From positions 1-45,761 of the forward strand of contig NZ_JAAAWJ010000011.1 in NCBI RefSeq assembly GCF_009914725.1: a stretch of DNA of 45,761 nucleotides, read 5' to 3'. A model generated the notes under the pieces. That model was not told the DNA's origin. It did not search any database and saw nothing but the letters and a program-made list of their open reading frames with translations. Every line of letters begins with the position of its first letter. Positions within the stretch are counted from its first letter, which is position 1. Source of the DNA: Methanogenium sp. MK-MG. Its GTDB lineage: Archaea; Halobacteriota; Methanomicrobia; Methanomicrobiales; Methanomicrobiaceae. Positions 16,405 to 25,940 of the stretch are shown here, one piece after another. Both the position numbers and the translations under genes were made by a program.

Positions 16405-17325
16405 ATGGACACAGACCTGATATCTGCAAAACAGAGAACAAATATGAATATTATACAAACCATCTTCGACGATTTCTTTCATTCATTCGCTCTGGTCAGT
16501 GTTGCCTTTGCATTGTTTTCGGTTCTGATATACCTGATAGTACGGAAGATCAGGAATGAGAACTACCAGTTCATTACCGCAATTGCAGGCGGTTTTTTCC
16601 TGGTGGCAGTCTCCGGCTTTGTTTCCGGTGTCGATTTAACCAGTGATATTACCCGGACGATTGGGACTGTGCTGATACTCATCGCACCCCTGATTGTCTT
16701 TAAACGATATCTGCATACAAAAGACGAACTGATAGCAGTGTTTCTCATATCTGTCCTCTACCCGGCATACTTTCGCTCCTCACAATACCAGTGCGGAGGC
16801 CCTGCCATGGTCGGATACTACCCGTGGTACGTCGCGGTTCTGGGAGACTGTATCGGCCCCCTCATTCTTTCACTCGCTGCGGTAAGCACTCTGATTGTTA
16901 TCAGACAGGTCTATGAAAAACTGAAGCCGGAAAAATACCAGTTGATTATATTGGGGTTACTCATTCCCACCACAATATGGTTCACCTACTCCGTCGCATC
17001 AGCCTCGGTTGCAGTGCTGATACTCATCATTCTCAATGCATGCATGAAAGATGCAGGGAATCACCGTGATTTCAGGATTTCAGCAACAATGGTCATCTCA
17101 GCGGTAGTGATCGCTCTGCCCTGGCACTTCGTGGCAGAACTTCCGTGCATCCGGAATGTTTTCCCAATATGGATTATTCCTGTTCTTGCGGTATCCGTTG
17201 GAGCCGCTGCTCCTCTCTCCTGCATACGATCAAAGATACCGGAAAAATGGATGGAAATCTCTGCCTTCACATTCTGTTTCATCGTTTCAGTGTTGATATT
17301 GCCTTTTACCGGTCTGATCAGCTGA
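16405..17325 (+). CDS. Polytopic membrane protein, function unknown
   Basis: The 306-residue product has about eight to nine hydrophobic segments spread over its whole length and short loops. A loop near residues 125-145 contains SSQYQCGGPAMVGYYPWY, the most distinctive part. I do not recognise the family. ATG 16405 is the first start, but ATG 16444 (MNIIQTIFDD) lies closer to the first membrane segment and may be the true start; neither has a good ribosome binding site. It follows the propeller membrane protein in the same direction and may belong to the same transcript. It is convergent with trpA, with only 25 bases between the stops. Confidence 0.72.
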   Translation: MDTDLISAKQRTNMNIIQTIFDDFFHSFALVSVAFALFSVLIYLIVRKIRNENYQFITAIAGGFFLVAVSGFVSGVDLTSDITRTIGTVLILIAPLIVFKRYLHTKDELIAVFLISVLYPAYFRSSQYQCGGPAMVGYYPWYVAVLGDCIGPLILSLAAVSTLIVIRQVYEKLKPEKYQLIILGLLIPTTIWFTYSVASASVAVLILIILNACMKDAGNHRDFRISATMVISAVVIALPWHFVAELPCIRNVFPIWIIPVLAVSVGAAAPLSCIRSKIPEKWMEISAFTFCFIVSVLILPFTGLIS

Positions 17326-17350
17326 TGTTCAGAGAAATATCTGTGCTGTC

Positions 17351-18169
17351 TCACACAGAATTCTGATCTTCATCCGCCGGGACGGAACCCACCACTGCTG
17401 CCTTCATCCGCGAGATGTAGTCCGAGAGTTCCCGTTCCATGCCCTTTGCATCCCCGACATGTCTCTCCACAATCTCCACGATGGCGCTGCCGACGATGAC
17501 TCCGTCAGCGCCTGCCGCCACCGCCTGCCGGGCATGGGTCTCGGTGGCAATCCCGAAGCCGAGGGCGAGTGGCATATCCGTCTCTTCCCGGACGCTTTGG
17601 ATCAAAGGAAGGGCAGCCTCCGAGAGCGTCTCACGTTTCCCAGTCACCCCGGAGAGGGAGACGAGATACAGAAACCCGCCCGCATGCGCTGCAATCTTTT
17701 TTACCCGCTCGGGCGGGGTGGTCGGGGTCACCGTGAATATCGGCGCAATCCCGGTCTCTGTTGCATACGCCAGCACCATATCCGCCTCTTCGATTGGCAT
17801 ATCAACAATTAATATCCCGTCCACACCGGCCTCTTTTGCTTCCCGGTAGAAACGTTCCGGCCCGCGGGCAAAGACCGTGTTGCAGTAGACCAGCAGCACA
17901 ACCGGGACATCCGACTCCCTGCGGACATCCCGCACCAGTGCAAAGGCCGAGTCAGTCGTCGCACCGGCACAAAGTGCCCGTTCATCGGCCCGCTGGATAA
18001 CCGGCCCGTCACCCACGGGATCAGAGAACGGGATGCCCAGCTCAAGGATATCCGCTCCGGACTGGATGAGCGTCTGCGCCACCACACGCGAGGTCGCCGG
18101 GTCAGGGTCGCCTGCCACCGTAAACGCGATGAACGCCGGCCGCTCAAAGACCGTTTCAAATCTGTTCAT
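17351..18169 (-). CDS. trpA: Tryptophan synthase alpha chain
   Basis: The enzyme cleaves indole-3-glycerol phosphate to indole and glyceraldehyde 3-phosphate. The catalytic Glu43 lies in [10 protein letters not shown] and Asp54 in VGDGP, equivalent to Glu49 and Asp60 of the Salmonella enzyme. The [11 protein letters not shown] and GFGIAT blocks also fit. The start is ATG 18167-18169 ([11 protein letters not shown]), with GGAGGTG just upstream. The frame is open further, but that upstream region is trpB coding. It overlaps the end of trpB by 14 bases and is the last gene of the operon. The length of 272 residues is normal. Confidence 0.95.
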   Translation of the reverse strand: MNRFETVFERPAFIAFTVAGDPDPATSRVVAQTLIQSGADILELGIPFSDPVGDGPVIQRADERALCAGATTDSAFALVRDVRRESDVPVVLLVYCNTVFARGPERFYREAKEAGVDGILIVDMPIEEADMVLAYATETGIAPIFTVTPTTPPERVKKIAAHAGGFLYLVSLSGVTGKRETLSEAALPLIQSVREETDMPLALGFGIATETHARQAVAAGADGVIVGSAIVEIVERHVGDAKGMERELSDYISRMKAAVVGSVPADEDQNSV

Positions 18170-19322
18170 GCACCACCTCCCGTGATATATCCTTGTCACC
18201 CCTCCCCGAGAGGTTGATGATGACAATGTCGTCTCTTTCAAACCGATCCTGCTCCCGGATAAGATAGGCCACCGCATGCGCCGACTCCAGAGCCGGCACG
18301 ATGCCCTCCCTGCGTGAGAGGTAGCGGAAGGCCTTCAGGATGTCAGCATCCGGCACGCTTTCATAGTGCACCCGGCCGGCATCTTTGAGCATGCTGTGCT
18401 CCGGCCCGACCGCGGGGTAATCCAGACCCGCTGCCACCGAATGGGTATCGATGACCTGTCCGTCATCGTCCTGTAGCAGGTAGGAGAGGGCGCCGTGCAG
18501 AATCCCCGGACGGCCGCTCTCCAGCGAGGCACCGTGCTCACCGGGTGCGTTGCCCCGGCCCCCGGCTTCGACACCAACAAGCCTCACATCATCCTGCAAA
18601 AAGGGATGAAACATGCCGATGGCATTGGAACCGCCGCCCACACAGGCGATCACCTCATCCGGGAGACGCTCCTCCCGCTCAAGAATCTGCCGCCGGGCCT
18701 CGGTTCCGATCACGGTCTGGAAATCCCTGACCATCTCCGGGTAGGGGTGCGGGCCGACGACAGAACCGAGGATATACGCCGAATCCCCGCTGCTGGCCGC
18801 CCATTCCCTCATTGCCTCGTTGACCGCATCCTTGAGGGTTGCCGTGCCGCCCTTCACCGGGATGACCTTTGCACCCATCAGCTCCATCCTGAAGACGTTG
18901 AGCTGCTGGCGTTTACAGTCAGTCTCCCCCATATACACCTCAACCGGGAGGTTCAGCACGGCGCCTGCTATCGCTGTCGCCACACCGTGCTGCCCGGCAC
19001 CGGTCTCGGCAATCAGTCGTTTCTTGCCCATATGGCGTGCAAGAAGACCCTGCCCGAGAGTATTGTTGAGTTTGTGTGCCCCGCTGTGAAGGAGGTCTTC
19101 CCGTTTGAGATAGACTTTGCAGCCCATATCGTCAGAGACATTCCGGCAGAAGGTGAGAGGTGTTTCCCGTCCGGCATACTCCTTCAGGTAGAACGAAAGC
19201 TCGTCCCGGAACTCCTGCGTCGGACATATCACGTTCCGGCCTTTTTCCAGCGCCGTTACCGCAGCCATGAGAGTTTCGGGGACAAACTGTCCGCCATAGT
19301 CACCAAACCGTCCGTTGCTCAT
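18156..19322 (-). CDS. trpB: Tryptophan synthase beta chain
   Basis: This PLP enzyme joins indole and serine to make tryptophan, working with TrpA. The PLP lysine is Lys84 in GAHKLNN, in the [12 protein letters not shown] block (usually KREDLNHTGAHK). [13 protein letters not shown] binds the PLP phosphate. Start ATG 19322 ([13 protein letters not shown]) has GGAGGT a few bases upstream and overlaps the trpF stop as ATGA. It is the conventional TrpB1 type expected in a complete operon. Length is 388 residues. Confidence 0.96.
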   Translation of the reverse strand: MSNGRFGDYGGQFVPETLMAAVTALEKGRNVICPTQEFRDELSFYLKEYAGRETPLTFCRNVSDDMGCKVYLKREDLLHSGAHKLNNTLGQGLLARHMGKKRLIAETGAGQHGVATAIAGAVLNLPVEVYMGETDCKRQQLNVFRMELMGAKVIPVKGGTATLKDAVNEAMREWAASSGDSAYILGSVVGPHPYPEMVRDFQTVIGTEARRQILEREERLPDEVIACVGGGSNAIGMFHPFLQDDVRLVGVEAGGRGNAPGEHGASLESGRPGILHGALSYLLQDDDGQVIDTHSVAAGLDYPAVGPEHSMLKDAGRVHYESVPDADILKAFRYLSRREGIVPALESAHAVAYLIREQDRFERDDIVIINLSGRGDKDISREVVHEQI

Positions 19323-19888
19323 GGGAACCTCCTGCATGCACTGACGAATGCACGCACCAGTCTGAGATCTTTTACTCCGGGCCGGCTCTCGACGCCTGAC
19401 GCCACATCAAGGGCATAGGGGCCAAGGGCCGCTGCCGCCCCGACATTGTCCGGGGTCAGCCCTCCGGCAAGAACAGCCGGGAGGGGACAGTTCTCCAGCA
19501 CCTGCCGGGCAAACTCCCTGTTGAAGGGCAGTCCCTTCCCCCTGCTTGCGTCGATGACAACGGCATCGCAGTGTCGGGATGGTCTCTCTCCGGGGCCCAC
19601 CATGCGCAGGACACGGGCAGGGGTGCGGGGGATGGAGACATCTGCCCCCACCTGCACGGCCGGGGGCCGGAGTGCGAGCATATCATCTATTTCTTCAGTG
19701 TTTTCTGTTGCCGTCACACAGACCCCGGTGATGAAGGGGCCAAGGGAGTCAAGAATTTCTCCCGCACGCTCCACTGCTACCGAACGCGGCGAATCGCTGA
19801 AGACGACGATACCCACCGCATCGGCACCCGCCTCTTCTGCAAGACAGGCATCCCCGGGTGAGGTCACCCCGCATATCTTTATGCGCAT
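19319..19888 (-). CDS. trpF: Phosphoribosylanthranilate isomerase
   Basis: The enzyme performs the Amadori rearrangement of phosphoribosylanthranilate. [11 protein letters not shown] at the N-terminus contains the general base Cys6, and LDVASGVE near the C-terminus contains the general acid Asp. The protein is short at 189 residues, as is common in archaea. The usual VQLHG strand reads VQVGAD, a mild deviation. It overlaps trpC by 10 bases and trpB by 4 bases. Confidence 0.92.
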   Translation of the reverse strand: MRIKICGVTSPGDACLAEEAGADAVGIVVFSDSPRSVAVERAGEILDSLGPFITGVCVTATENTEEIDDMLALRPPAVQVGADVSIPRTPARVLRMVGPGERPSRHCDAVVIDASRGKGLPFNREFARQVLENCPLPAVLAGGLTPDNVGAAAALGPYALDVASGVESRPGVKDLRLVRAFVSACRRFP

Positions 19889-20628
19889 ACCAGTTCCTCC
19901 AGCACCGTTTTCGGATCCTTTGCTGACATCAGGGCCGTCCCTGCAAGGAAGGCATCGGCATGGGGGGCAAGCCGCCGGATATCCTCCGGCCCCCCGATGC
20001 CGCTCATCGAGACAACGAGCCTGCCGGCATCGCGTATGGGTTTTGCCAGTGCGGCCGTTGTCTCCGGCCGGACCTCCATCGTGCGAAGGTCACGGTTGTT
20101 GATGCCGATCATCTCCGCACCGGATGCAAGCGCCATATTCGCCTCATCGGGTGTGTGCACCTCGACGAGGGGTTCAAGCCCTGCGGCACAGGCAGCGGAG
20201 ACAAAGTCACTGAGCCGTTCTTCGAGCAGACCGGCAATCAACAGCACGGCATCCGCCCCGAGGGCTCTCGTCTCTGCAATCTGGCGTTGATCGATGATGA
20301 AGTCCTTTCTTAACACCGGAAGGGGGACGGCGCTCTTCACCGCTGCAATATCTTCCGGCCTTCCCCCGAAGAAATCAGGTTCGGTGAGAACCGAGAGAGC
20401 CACACAACCGCCCTTCTGGTATTCTTCTGCTATCTCCCCCGGACTGATCCGCTCCCGTATCCGGCCCGCAGACGGTGAGGAGAACTTGATCTCGGCAATC
20501 ACCGCGTGCCTGCCCTGAACAGACGTGATCGCCTTTTTCAGGCTCAGCGGGCTGTTGCTTGTCTCTGTGTCCTCTTCAGGCTCCCGGATGCGAAGCTGTG
20601 TCGCCCGGATAATATCATCCAGTATCAT
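19879..20628 (-). CDS. trpC: Indole-3-glycerol phosphate synthase
   Basis: The TIM-barrel enzyme closes the indole ring by decarboxylation. AEIKFSSPSAG holds the first catalytic Lys, VLRKDFI the second, and GINNRDL with the SMSGIGG phosphate loop follow in order. The length of 249 residues is normal for a monofunctional enzyme. It overlaps trpD by 4 bases (ATGA) at its start and trpF at its end. Confidence 0.95.
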   Translation of the reverse strand: MILDDIIRATQLRIREPEEDTETSNSPLSLKKAITSVQGRHAVIAEIKFSSPSAGRIRERISPGEIAEEYQKGGCVALSVLTEPDFFGGRPEDIAAVKSAVPLPVLRKDFIIDQRQIAETRALGADAVLLIAGLLEERLSDFVSAACAAGLEPLVEVHTPDEANMALASGAEMIGINNRDLRTMEVRPETTAALAKPIRDAGRLVVSMSGIGGPEDIRRLAPHADAFLAGTALMSAKDPKTVLEELVCA

Positions 20629-21638
20629 GGTGTTTCTCCTGTCATGGTAATCAGTGACGCCAGTTTTTTCCGGGCCCGTCCCGAATCAATCGCATCCTCC
20701 GCACGGCGTATACCCTTTTCAAGCGAATCTGCCTCTCCGCCGATGCAGATCGCGGCCCCGGCATTCATGAGCACGATGTCGCGTGCCGGGCCCTCGTCTC
20801 CTCTGAGCACATGCCTGAATATCGCTGCATTCTGTTCTGCATCGCCTCCCCTGAGCATCGCCGGGTCGGCTTTGGGGATGCCAAAGTCACGGCACTGAAT
20901 CTCGTAGTGTTCTATCGTTCCGTTCTTCAGCTCTGATACCCGGGTTGTCCCGGTCGTGGTGATCTCATCCAGCCCGTCACCGTGGACGACCATCGCCCGC
21001 TCTGTGCCGAGCATCTTCAGGGCTTCGGCGACGGTCTCCGTCAGTTCAGGGCGGTAGACGCCAACAAGCTGGGCCTCTGCCCCGGCAGGGTTTGCCAGCG
21101 GCCCGATAATGTTGAAGAGGCTGCGTGTCCCGATCTCCCTTCTGGGCCCCGCCAGCGTTTTCATGGCCGGGTGGTGAAGGGGTGCATACAGAAAGCCGAT
21201 GCCAGTCTCTTCGATGATACGGCACGTCCGCTCTGCCGGGATGGAAAGGCAGACGCCCAGCTTCTCCAGCAGATCCGCAGAACCGCATTTGCTGCTCACA
21301 CCCCGGTTTCCGTGTTTGACAACAGGGACACCTGCACCGGCGGCGACGAACGCGGCCGTCGTGCTGATATTGAAGGTCCCCCGCATATCCCCGCCGGTGC
21401 CACAGGTATCAACAAGCGTGCCCGCCACCTGAGGGTGTATTGATGCGGCATGTTCTCTGAGCACACGTGCACAGGCGGCAATCTCTGCTGTTGTCTCTCC
21501 CTTCATGCTCATTGCGGTCAGAAAAGCGCCGATCTGCGCATCGGTGGCACCGCCGGTCATCATCATATGCATGGCGGATGCGGCTTCACCCGCAGTGAGG
21601 TCAATCTGAGCCGCGGCCTTTGCGATGCTCTCCTGCAT
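20625..21638 (-). CDS. trpD: Anthranilate phosphoribosyltransferase
   Basis: The enzyme transfers phosphoribose from PRPP to anthranilate. CGTGGD at residues 79-84, NIST at 90-93 and KHGNRGVSSKCGSADLLE from 108 are the PRPP and anthranilate sites. ATG 21638 shares its A with the trpG stop (TGATG), so coupling is likely; a GTG three codons upstream (21647) is the alternative. Length is 337 residues. Placement directly after trpEG is the bacterial-type order. Confidence 0.95.
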   Translation of the reverse strand: MQESIAKAAAQIDLTAGEAASAMHMMMTGGATDAQIGAFLTAMSMKGETTAEIAACARVLREHAASIHPQVAGTLVDTCGTGGDMRGTFNISTTAAFVAAGAGVPVVKHGNRGVSSKCGSADLLEKLGVCLSIPAERTCRIIEETGIGFLYAPLHHPAMKTLAGPRREIGTRSLFNIIGPLANPAGAEAQLVGVYRPELTETVAEALKMLGTERAMVVHGDGLDEITTTGTTRVSELKNGTIEHYEIQCRDFGIPKADPAMLRGGDAEQNAAIFRHVLRGDEGPARDIVLMNAGAAICIGGEADSLEKGIRRAEDAIDSGRARKKLASLITMTGETP

Positions 21639-22213
21639 CACCGGCACCCACTCCCGAGGAAGTTCTCCATCAAATGCATGCCCTGTTCTGTGAGTATGCT
21701 CTCCGGGTGAAACTGGATGCCCTCCACCGGATAGTCACGGTGCCGGACGCCCATGACGTAGCCGTCATCACAGCTGACCGCGGTCACTGCCAGTTCATCG
21801 GGCAGCGTCTCCTTATCCGCGATGAGGGAATGGTACCGGGTCGCCGTAAACGGATTATTTATTCCCGAAAATATGCCTGCTCCGTCATGCGATATTTTGG
21901 AGGTCATCCCGTGCATCAGGTGCTCTGCCCGGACTATTTCCCCTCCAGAGTTCAGGCATATCGCCTGATGCCCGAGACAGACCCCGAGTGTCGGAATATC
22001 CTGTGAAAATGTGTTGAGTGCGTGCAGACAGAGCCCGGATTCCTCAGGGCGGCCGGGCCCGGGTGAGAGGATGACCCGCTCGACATCCCGGAGACTGACC
22101 TGTTCCGGCGAATGGTCATTGTGCACAACCACCGGTTCTGCCCCCAGGTGGCCGATCATCTGGCAGAGGTTGTAGGTGAAACTGTCATAGCAGTCAATCA
22201 CAAGCACCTTCAT
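21638..22213 (-). CDS. trpG: Anthranilate synthase glutamine amidotransferase subunit
   Basis: This subunit supplies ammonia to TrpE by hydrolysing glutamine. Cys79 in GVCLGHQ is the nucleophile, with His169 and Glu171 in QFHPES completing the triad. LSPGPGRPEE forms the oxyanion-hole loop. The 191-residue length is that of a stand-alone TrpG/PabA. It overlaps trpE by 4 bases. The same gene could also serve aminodeoxychorismate synthesis, but the operon argues for tryptophan. Confidence 0.95.
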   Translation of the reverse strand: MKVLVIDCYDSFTYNLCQMIGHLGAEPVVVHNDHSPEQVSLRDVERVILSPGPGRPEESGLCLHALNTFSQDIPTLGVCLGHQAICLNSGGEIVRAEHLMHGMTSKISHDGAGIFSGINNPFTATRYHSLIADKETLPDELAVTAVSCDDGYVMGVRHRDYPVEGIQFHPESILTEQGMHLMENFLGSGCR

Positions 22214-23700
22214 GATCCCTCCTCCACCATCCTGATCGCTGCAAGCATGGCCCCGGCCTTCATCGTGGTCTCGGCAAACTCCTTTTCCGGCACGGAATCT
22301 GCGACGATGCCCGCTCCTGCCTGGACAAAAGCCTTTCCGTCTTCAATGATGACGGTCCGGATGGCGATGGCAAGGTTCAGGTCACCGTTCAGCCCGATGT
22401 AGCCTGCCGCTCCGGCATATATGCCCCTCAGGTCGTCTTCGAGTTCATCGATGACCTGCATCGCCCGTATCTTCGGCGCACCGGAGACGGTTCCTGCGGG
22501 AAAACAGGAGACAAAGGCATCAAACCGGTCGCAGTCATCCCGGAGTTCGCCGCTCACCCGTGAGACGATATGCTGGACATGGGAGAACTTCTCAACTGCC
22601 ATGAAGGTTTCCGGAGCGACCGAGCCATATGTGCAGACCCGGCCAAGGTCATTGCGTGCGAGATCAACAAGCATGAGGTGTTCTGCACACTCCTTTCTGT
22701 CGGCGAGCAGGTCTCTGGCAAGTTCGATGTCCTCTTCACCATTCCGACCCCGTGGACGGGTGCCGGCGATGGGGACGGTCGTGACCGTGCGTCCTTCCAC
22801 TCTCACCAGCATCTCCGGGCTGGATCCGATTATTTGTCGCTTCCCGAAGTCGAGGAAGTACATATAATTGCTCGGGTTTACTTCCCTGAGGGCGGAATAC
22901 AGGGCGAAAGGCGGTGCAGTGAAGGCACATGTCATTCTCCGGGAGAGGACTGCCTGGAGAATCCCGCCCGCGTGGACGTAGTCCCTTGCCTGTGTTACCC
23001 GCTCTTCAAAGATTTCCTGTGTGAGGTTTGCGGACGGCTGTATCTCTACATGCTTTACGGGTTGATTCTCCTGTATTGCAGTTTTTTCCTGCATTGCTGT
23101 TGGAGACGCCCGTTCCCGGATGCGTTGTTCTGCCTTTTTGTATTCCTCTGAAGGGGTTGAGTCTTCCGTGATCAGCGGATAGCTGAAGAGATAGCTGTTG
23201 TTCTCATCGTGATCGGTGACGATGCTCTCACGGGTGAGCATAAACTCAGCCAATGGCGTTTCGCTCTCTCCTCTCCGGCACTCCGGGAGCTGGTCAAAGA
23301 GTGAGTAGATGAGATCATAGGCAAAATAGCCGGCAAAACACCCGGTAAAATCCGGTGTGTTCTCTGTGCATACCGTGAAGGCATCAACAACTGAGCGGAT
23401 GGTATCAACCGGTGTCCTGCCCACCGGCGCCCGGCGTGCACAGGCAACATACCGCTCGTCACCGGTCAGGCTGAGTGTGTCTCCGATTGATATGGTTAGA
23501 ACAGGATTGATACCCATCACCGAGTAGCGTGCATCCCGTCGCTTCGTATTAAGGGATTCAAGGATAAACCCATATTCACTTTCGGGAAGGAAACCTTCCG
23601 GCAGGGCTGTACAGAGAGGAATGATCAGGGGCTTTGTGCAGTTTTTTGCAATCGTTTCGAATGCTTCCAGATTTATGTTCAGTTTTATTGCGGTTTCCAT
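22210..23700 (-). CDS. trpE: Anthranilate synthase component I
   Basis: The subunit converts chorismate to anthranilate. The chorismate-binding half shows SSPEMLVRVEGRTVTT, PIAGTRPRG, DLARNDLGRV, and SGAPKIRAMQVIDELE with GYIGLNGD. An LES-type motif near the N-terminus (FILESLN) fits the feedback site for tryptophan. Start ATG 23700 is preferred over ATG 23724: AGGTGAT lies about 9 bases before it, and the likely transcript start from the TATA box at 23739-23746 lies downstream of 23724. It is the first gene of the operon. Length is 496 residues from this start. Confidence 0.95.
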   Translation of the reverse strand: METAIKLNINLEAFETIAKNCTKPLIIPLCTALPEGFLPESEYGFILESLNTKRRDARYSVMGINPVLTISIGDTLSLTGDERYVACARRAPVGRTPVDTIRSVVDAFTVCTENTPDFTGCFAGYFAYDLIYSLFDQLPECRRGESETPLAEFMLTRESIVTDHDENNSYLFSYPLITEDSTPSEEYKKAEQRIRERASPTAMQEKTAIQENQPVKHVEIQPSANLTQEIFEERVTQARDYVHAGGILQAVLSRRMTCAFTAPPFALYSALREVNPSNYMYFLDFGKRQIIGSSPEMLVRVEGRTVTTVPIAGTRPRGRNGEEDIELARDLLADRKECAEHLMLVDLARNDLGRVCTYGSVAPETFMAVEKFSHVQHIVSRVSGELRDDCDRFDAFVSCFPAGTVSGAPKIRAMQVIDELEDDLRGIYAGAAGYIGLNGDLNLAIAIRTVIIEDGKAFVQAGAGIVADSVPEKEFAETTMKAGAMLAAIRMVEEGS

Positions 23701-23725
23701 TCCACCGGCATCACCTGTGTGCATA

Positions 23726-23746
23726 TTTGTACTTCATTGTATAAAT
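23726..23746 (-). promoter_or_regulatory. Promoter of the trp operon, with repeated TACA motif
   Basis: On the minus strand a TTTATA element lies at 23739-23746. Just downstream are two spaced TACAA motifs (TACAATGAAGTACAAA). Methanothermobacter TrpY binds TGTACA-type boxes around trp promoters, so these half-similar sites could be operators, but neither is a full match. The TATA call is stronger than the operator call. Confidence 0.4.
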
Positions 23747-23794
23747 ATGTCGAGTAGATTTCACTTGTGTTTTGTCGGTGAGAATTGATTCCAG

Positions 23795-23931
23795 AGAGAA
23801 ATTCCATTACAGAAAGGGCACCAACAATGCCCTGACAGAAGCATTGCCCTCATTGAGAGGTTGTATTCCGCTGAGACTGGTATTGCTACTTACGAAAAAA
23901 ACAGGCAGAAAGTCCACGACTTTAGTCGTGG
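23795..23931 (+). mobile_element. Decayed tnpB 3' end with IS605-type hairpin
   Basis: The codons KQAESPRL and a TAG stop at 23899-23925 are the characteristic end of TnpB-type proteins. They run into a hairpin with arms CCACGAC (23914-23920) and GTCGTGG (23925-23931), as at an IS200/IS605 right end. About 100 bases before it, in a different frame, a TNNALTEALPSLRG peptide may also be a remnant. No intact TnpB or TnpA exists here, so this is a scar between trpE and serS. The rest of 23747-23995 holds nothing else I recognise. Confidence 0.6.
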
Positions 23932-23974
23932 GAGTATGTCAGCAGTTGGTCTTTTTAGAAAAGGTATGAGATAT

Positions 23975-23992
23975 TAAAAAGATTGAAAAAAA
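23975..23992 (-). terminator. T-rich terminator after serS
   Basis: On the minus strand two T-runs (seven and five T) follow the serS stop within 20 bases, typical of U-rich archaeal termination. Confidence 0.5.
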
Positions 23993-23995
23993 GTA

Positions 23996-25285
23996 TCAGA
24001 GTGTCTCTGCGCCGTTCATATACGGCCGCAGTGCTTCTGGAATGACAACCGTGCCGTCTTCCTGCTGATAATTTTCCATAATCGCCCGAATCGTGCGTGT
24101 TGTTGCAATCGCTGTGCTGTTGAGGGTATGAACGAAATTTTTGGTCTCGAAATCGTGGGCCTCACGGGACTTGATATTCAGCCTCACCGACTGGTACGCC
24201 GTGCAGTTGGAGCATGAAACAACCTCGCGATACATCTTTTCGCGTGGCATCCAGACCTCGATATCATATTTCTTTGCAGCAACGGTTCCGATGTCTCCGG
24301 TGCAGATGTTCACCACCCTGTAGGGGAGACCGAGTATCTGGAGGAGCTCCTCTGAGTTTTTAAGGAGCTCTTCATGCATCGCCCACGAATCCTCAGGTTT
24401 GCAGTAGACGAACTGCTCGACCTTGTTGAACTGGTGAACCCGGAAGAGACCACGTGTATCAAGCCCGTGCGATCCGATCTCGCGCCTGAAGCAGGGGCTT
24501 ACACCCGCAAGTTTTAACGGGAGGTCTTTCTCCTCAAAGATCTCGTTCATGTACATCGCGGCCATGGGATGCTCGCTTGTGGCAATTAAAAACTCGTCCT
24601 CGCCGTCAATCGCGTACATCACGTTCTCAAAATCCCCAAGATCGGTAACACCCTCGTATGCGGCACGGTTCATCATATAGGGCGGGATTACCGGGGTGTA
24701 ACCGCGTTCGCCAAGGACGTCAAGGGCCAGACGCTGGAGGGCGAGGTCCATGAGCGCCAGGTTTCCTTTCAGCATATAAAATCCTGAACCGGAGATCCTG
24801 GCCGCCCTCTCGAACTCTGCCAGGCCCTTTTCGACCGCAAGCTCACCGTGATTTTTCAGCTCGAAGGAAGGAACGACAGGCTCACCCCATCTTTTTACCT
24901 CCACATTCTCTGAATCGTCGCTACCGACGGGAACACTCTCATGAAGAATATTGGGAATCCGCATCTGGTAGAACTTTATTTTTTTGTTTATCTCCTCAAG
25001 CGCGGCTTCGTCTTCCTTTATCTTGCCGGGAAGGGATTTTGCCTCATCAAGGAGCCCTGTGATATCCTGTTTTGCCTTTTTGGCTTCCTTTATCTCCCGG
25101 CTGATGATATTGCGCCGGTTTCGCATGGTATTAATTTCGATCTGCATATCACGCGATTTTATATCTTTTTCCAGCAGATCGTCTATCCAGGCAAGCTTTT
25201 CGTCATCTCCCCTCTTCGTGAGATCAGCCCTGACGACATCCGGGTTGTTTCGAATAAACTTCAGTTCAAGCATAAGTTCATTCAT
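23996..25285 (-). CDS. serS: Seryl-tRNA synthetase
   Basis: The class II enzyme charges tRNA-Ser and also supplies Ser-tRNA-Sec where present. Residues about 25-105 form the long antiparallel coiled coil that grips the tRNA variable arm, rich in Lys and Glu. FRREIGSHGLDTRGLFRVHQF covers motif 2 and NSTAIATTRTIRAIMENYQ motif 3. This is the common SerS, not the rare methanogenic type, which lacks this coiled coil. ATG 25285 gives 429 residues; ATG 25273 (MLELKFIRNNPD) is the canonical family start. There is no ribosome binding site, and an AT-rich box near 25305-25313 would make the transcript leaderless. Confidence 0.95.
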   Translation of the reverse strand: MNELMLELKFIRNNPDVVRADLTKRGDDEKLAWIDDLLEKDIKSRDMQIEINTMRNRRNIISREIKEAKKAKQDITGLLDEAKSLPGKIKEDEAALEEINKKIKFYQMRIPNILHESVPVGSDDSENVEVKRWGEPVVPSFELKNHGELAVEKGLAEFERAARISGSGFYMLKGNLALMDLALQRLALDVLGERGYTPVIPPYMMNRAAYEGVTDLGDFENVMYAIDGEDEFLIATSEHPMAAMYMNEIFEEKDLPLKLAGVSPCFRREIGSHGLDTRGLFRVHQFNKVEQFVYCKPEDSWAMHEELLKNSEELLQILGLPYRVVNICTGDIGTVAAKKYDIEVWMPREKMYREVVSCSNCTAYQSVRLNIKSREAHDFETKNFVHTLNSTAIATTRTIRAIMENYQQEDGTVVIPEALRPYMNGAETL

Positions 25286-25388
25286 TTATGCCCATCATAT
25301 GGGATTATTGTTACGAGCACCTGTTCATGACTGCAACCAGAGCCTTCAGTATTCACAGGGGAGATATGAACCATCCTGAATATCTCCT

Positions 25389-25769
25389 CTATTCATCACA
25401 CGGCGAGGTCTGCCTCCCGGTCTTTCCCGAAAGAATCGGGACGGCGCAGATCATCTTCAGTATGCCCGTTCCGGTATTCATGAACAGGTGATTCTCGCAG
25501 GGGAGGGTTGAGATTACATCGCCTGCACGTACAGCAGTCTTCGTTTTGTCATCACCGACGACGACCCCTTCCCCTTCGAGCAGGTATATCTGGTGCTCTT
25601 CCTGGTGACGGTGCCAGTCGGTGGACCCGCCCGGACGAAATTCCAGAAGCCAGAGAGCAGATCGCGGGTTGTCATCGGCGGAGGTCACGAGAAACCGGGC
25701 GGTCATGCCGGAAAAACCCGCCCATTTAATCTCTTCGGCGGGGACATCATCTGCGTGTCTGATGATCAT
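25389..25769 (-). CDS. Cupin domain protein
   Basis: A single small cupin barrel of about 126 residues. WHRHQEEHQIYLLEGEG matches cupin motif 1 with metal-binding His residues and Glu, and NHLFMNTG matches motif 2. Such proteins bind a metal and act as isomerases, dioxygenases or sensors; the substrate cannot be assigned. ATG 25769 (MIIRHADDV) is chosen because the 24 codons open upstream do not resemble cupins. No ribosome binding site is present, so a leaderless transcript is likely. Confidence 0.8.
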   Translation of the reverse strand: MIIRHADDVPAEEIKWAGFSGMTARFLVTSADDNPRSALWLLEFRPGGSTDWHRHQEEHQIYLLEGEGVVVGDDKTKTAVRAGDVISTLPCENHLFMNTGTGILKMICAVPILSGKTGRQTSPCDE

Positions 25770-25940
25770 ACACGGAACTGGCAGTAATGGAATAAAAGGT
25801 ACTCCCCAACAGGCTGTAGCCGCACTGCAGACAGCCATCATATGTAATTGGCATATGCAACCTTCATCCGGCTGTTCGCCTTATAAAAATACAGGAGATT
25901 ATAGATTTTATTCCGGATTGTGTGGCCATATAAGGAAATT

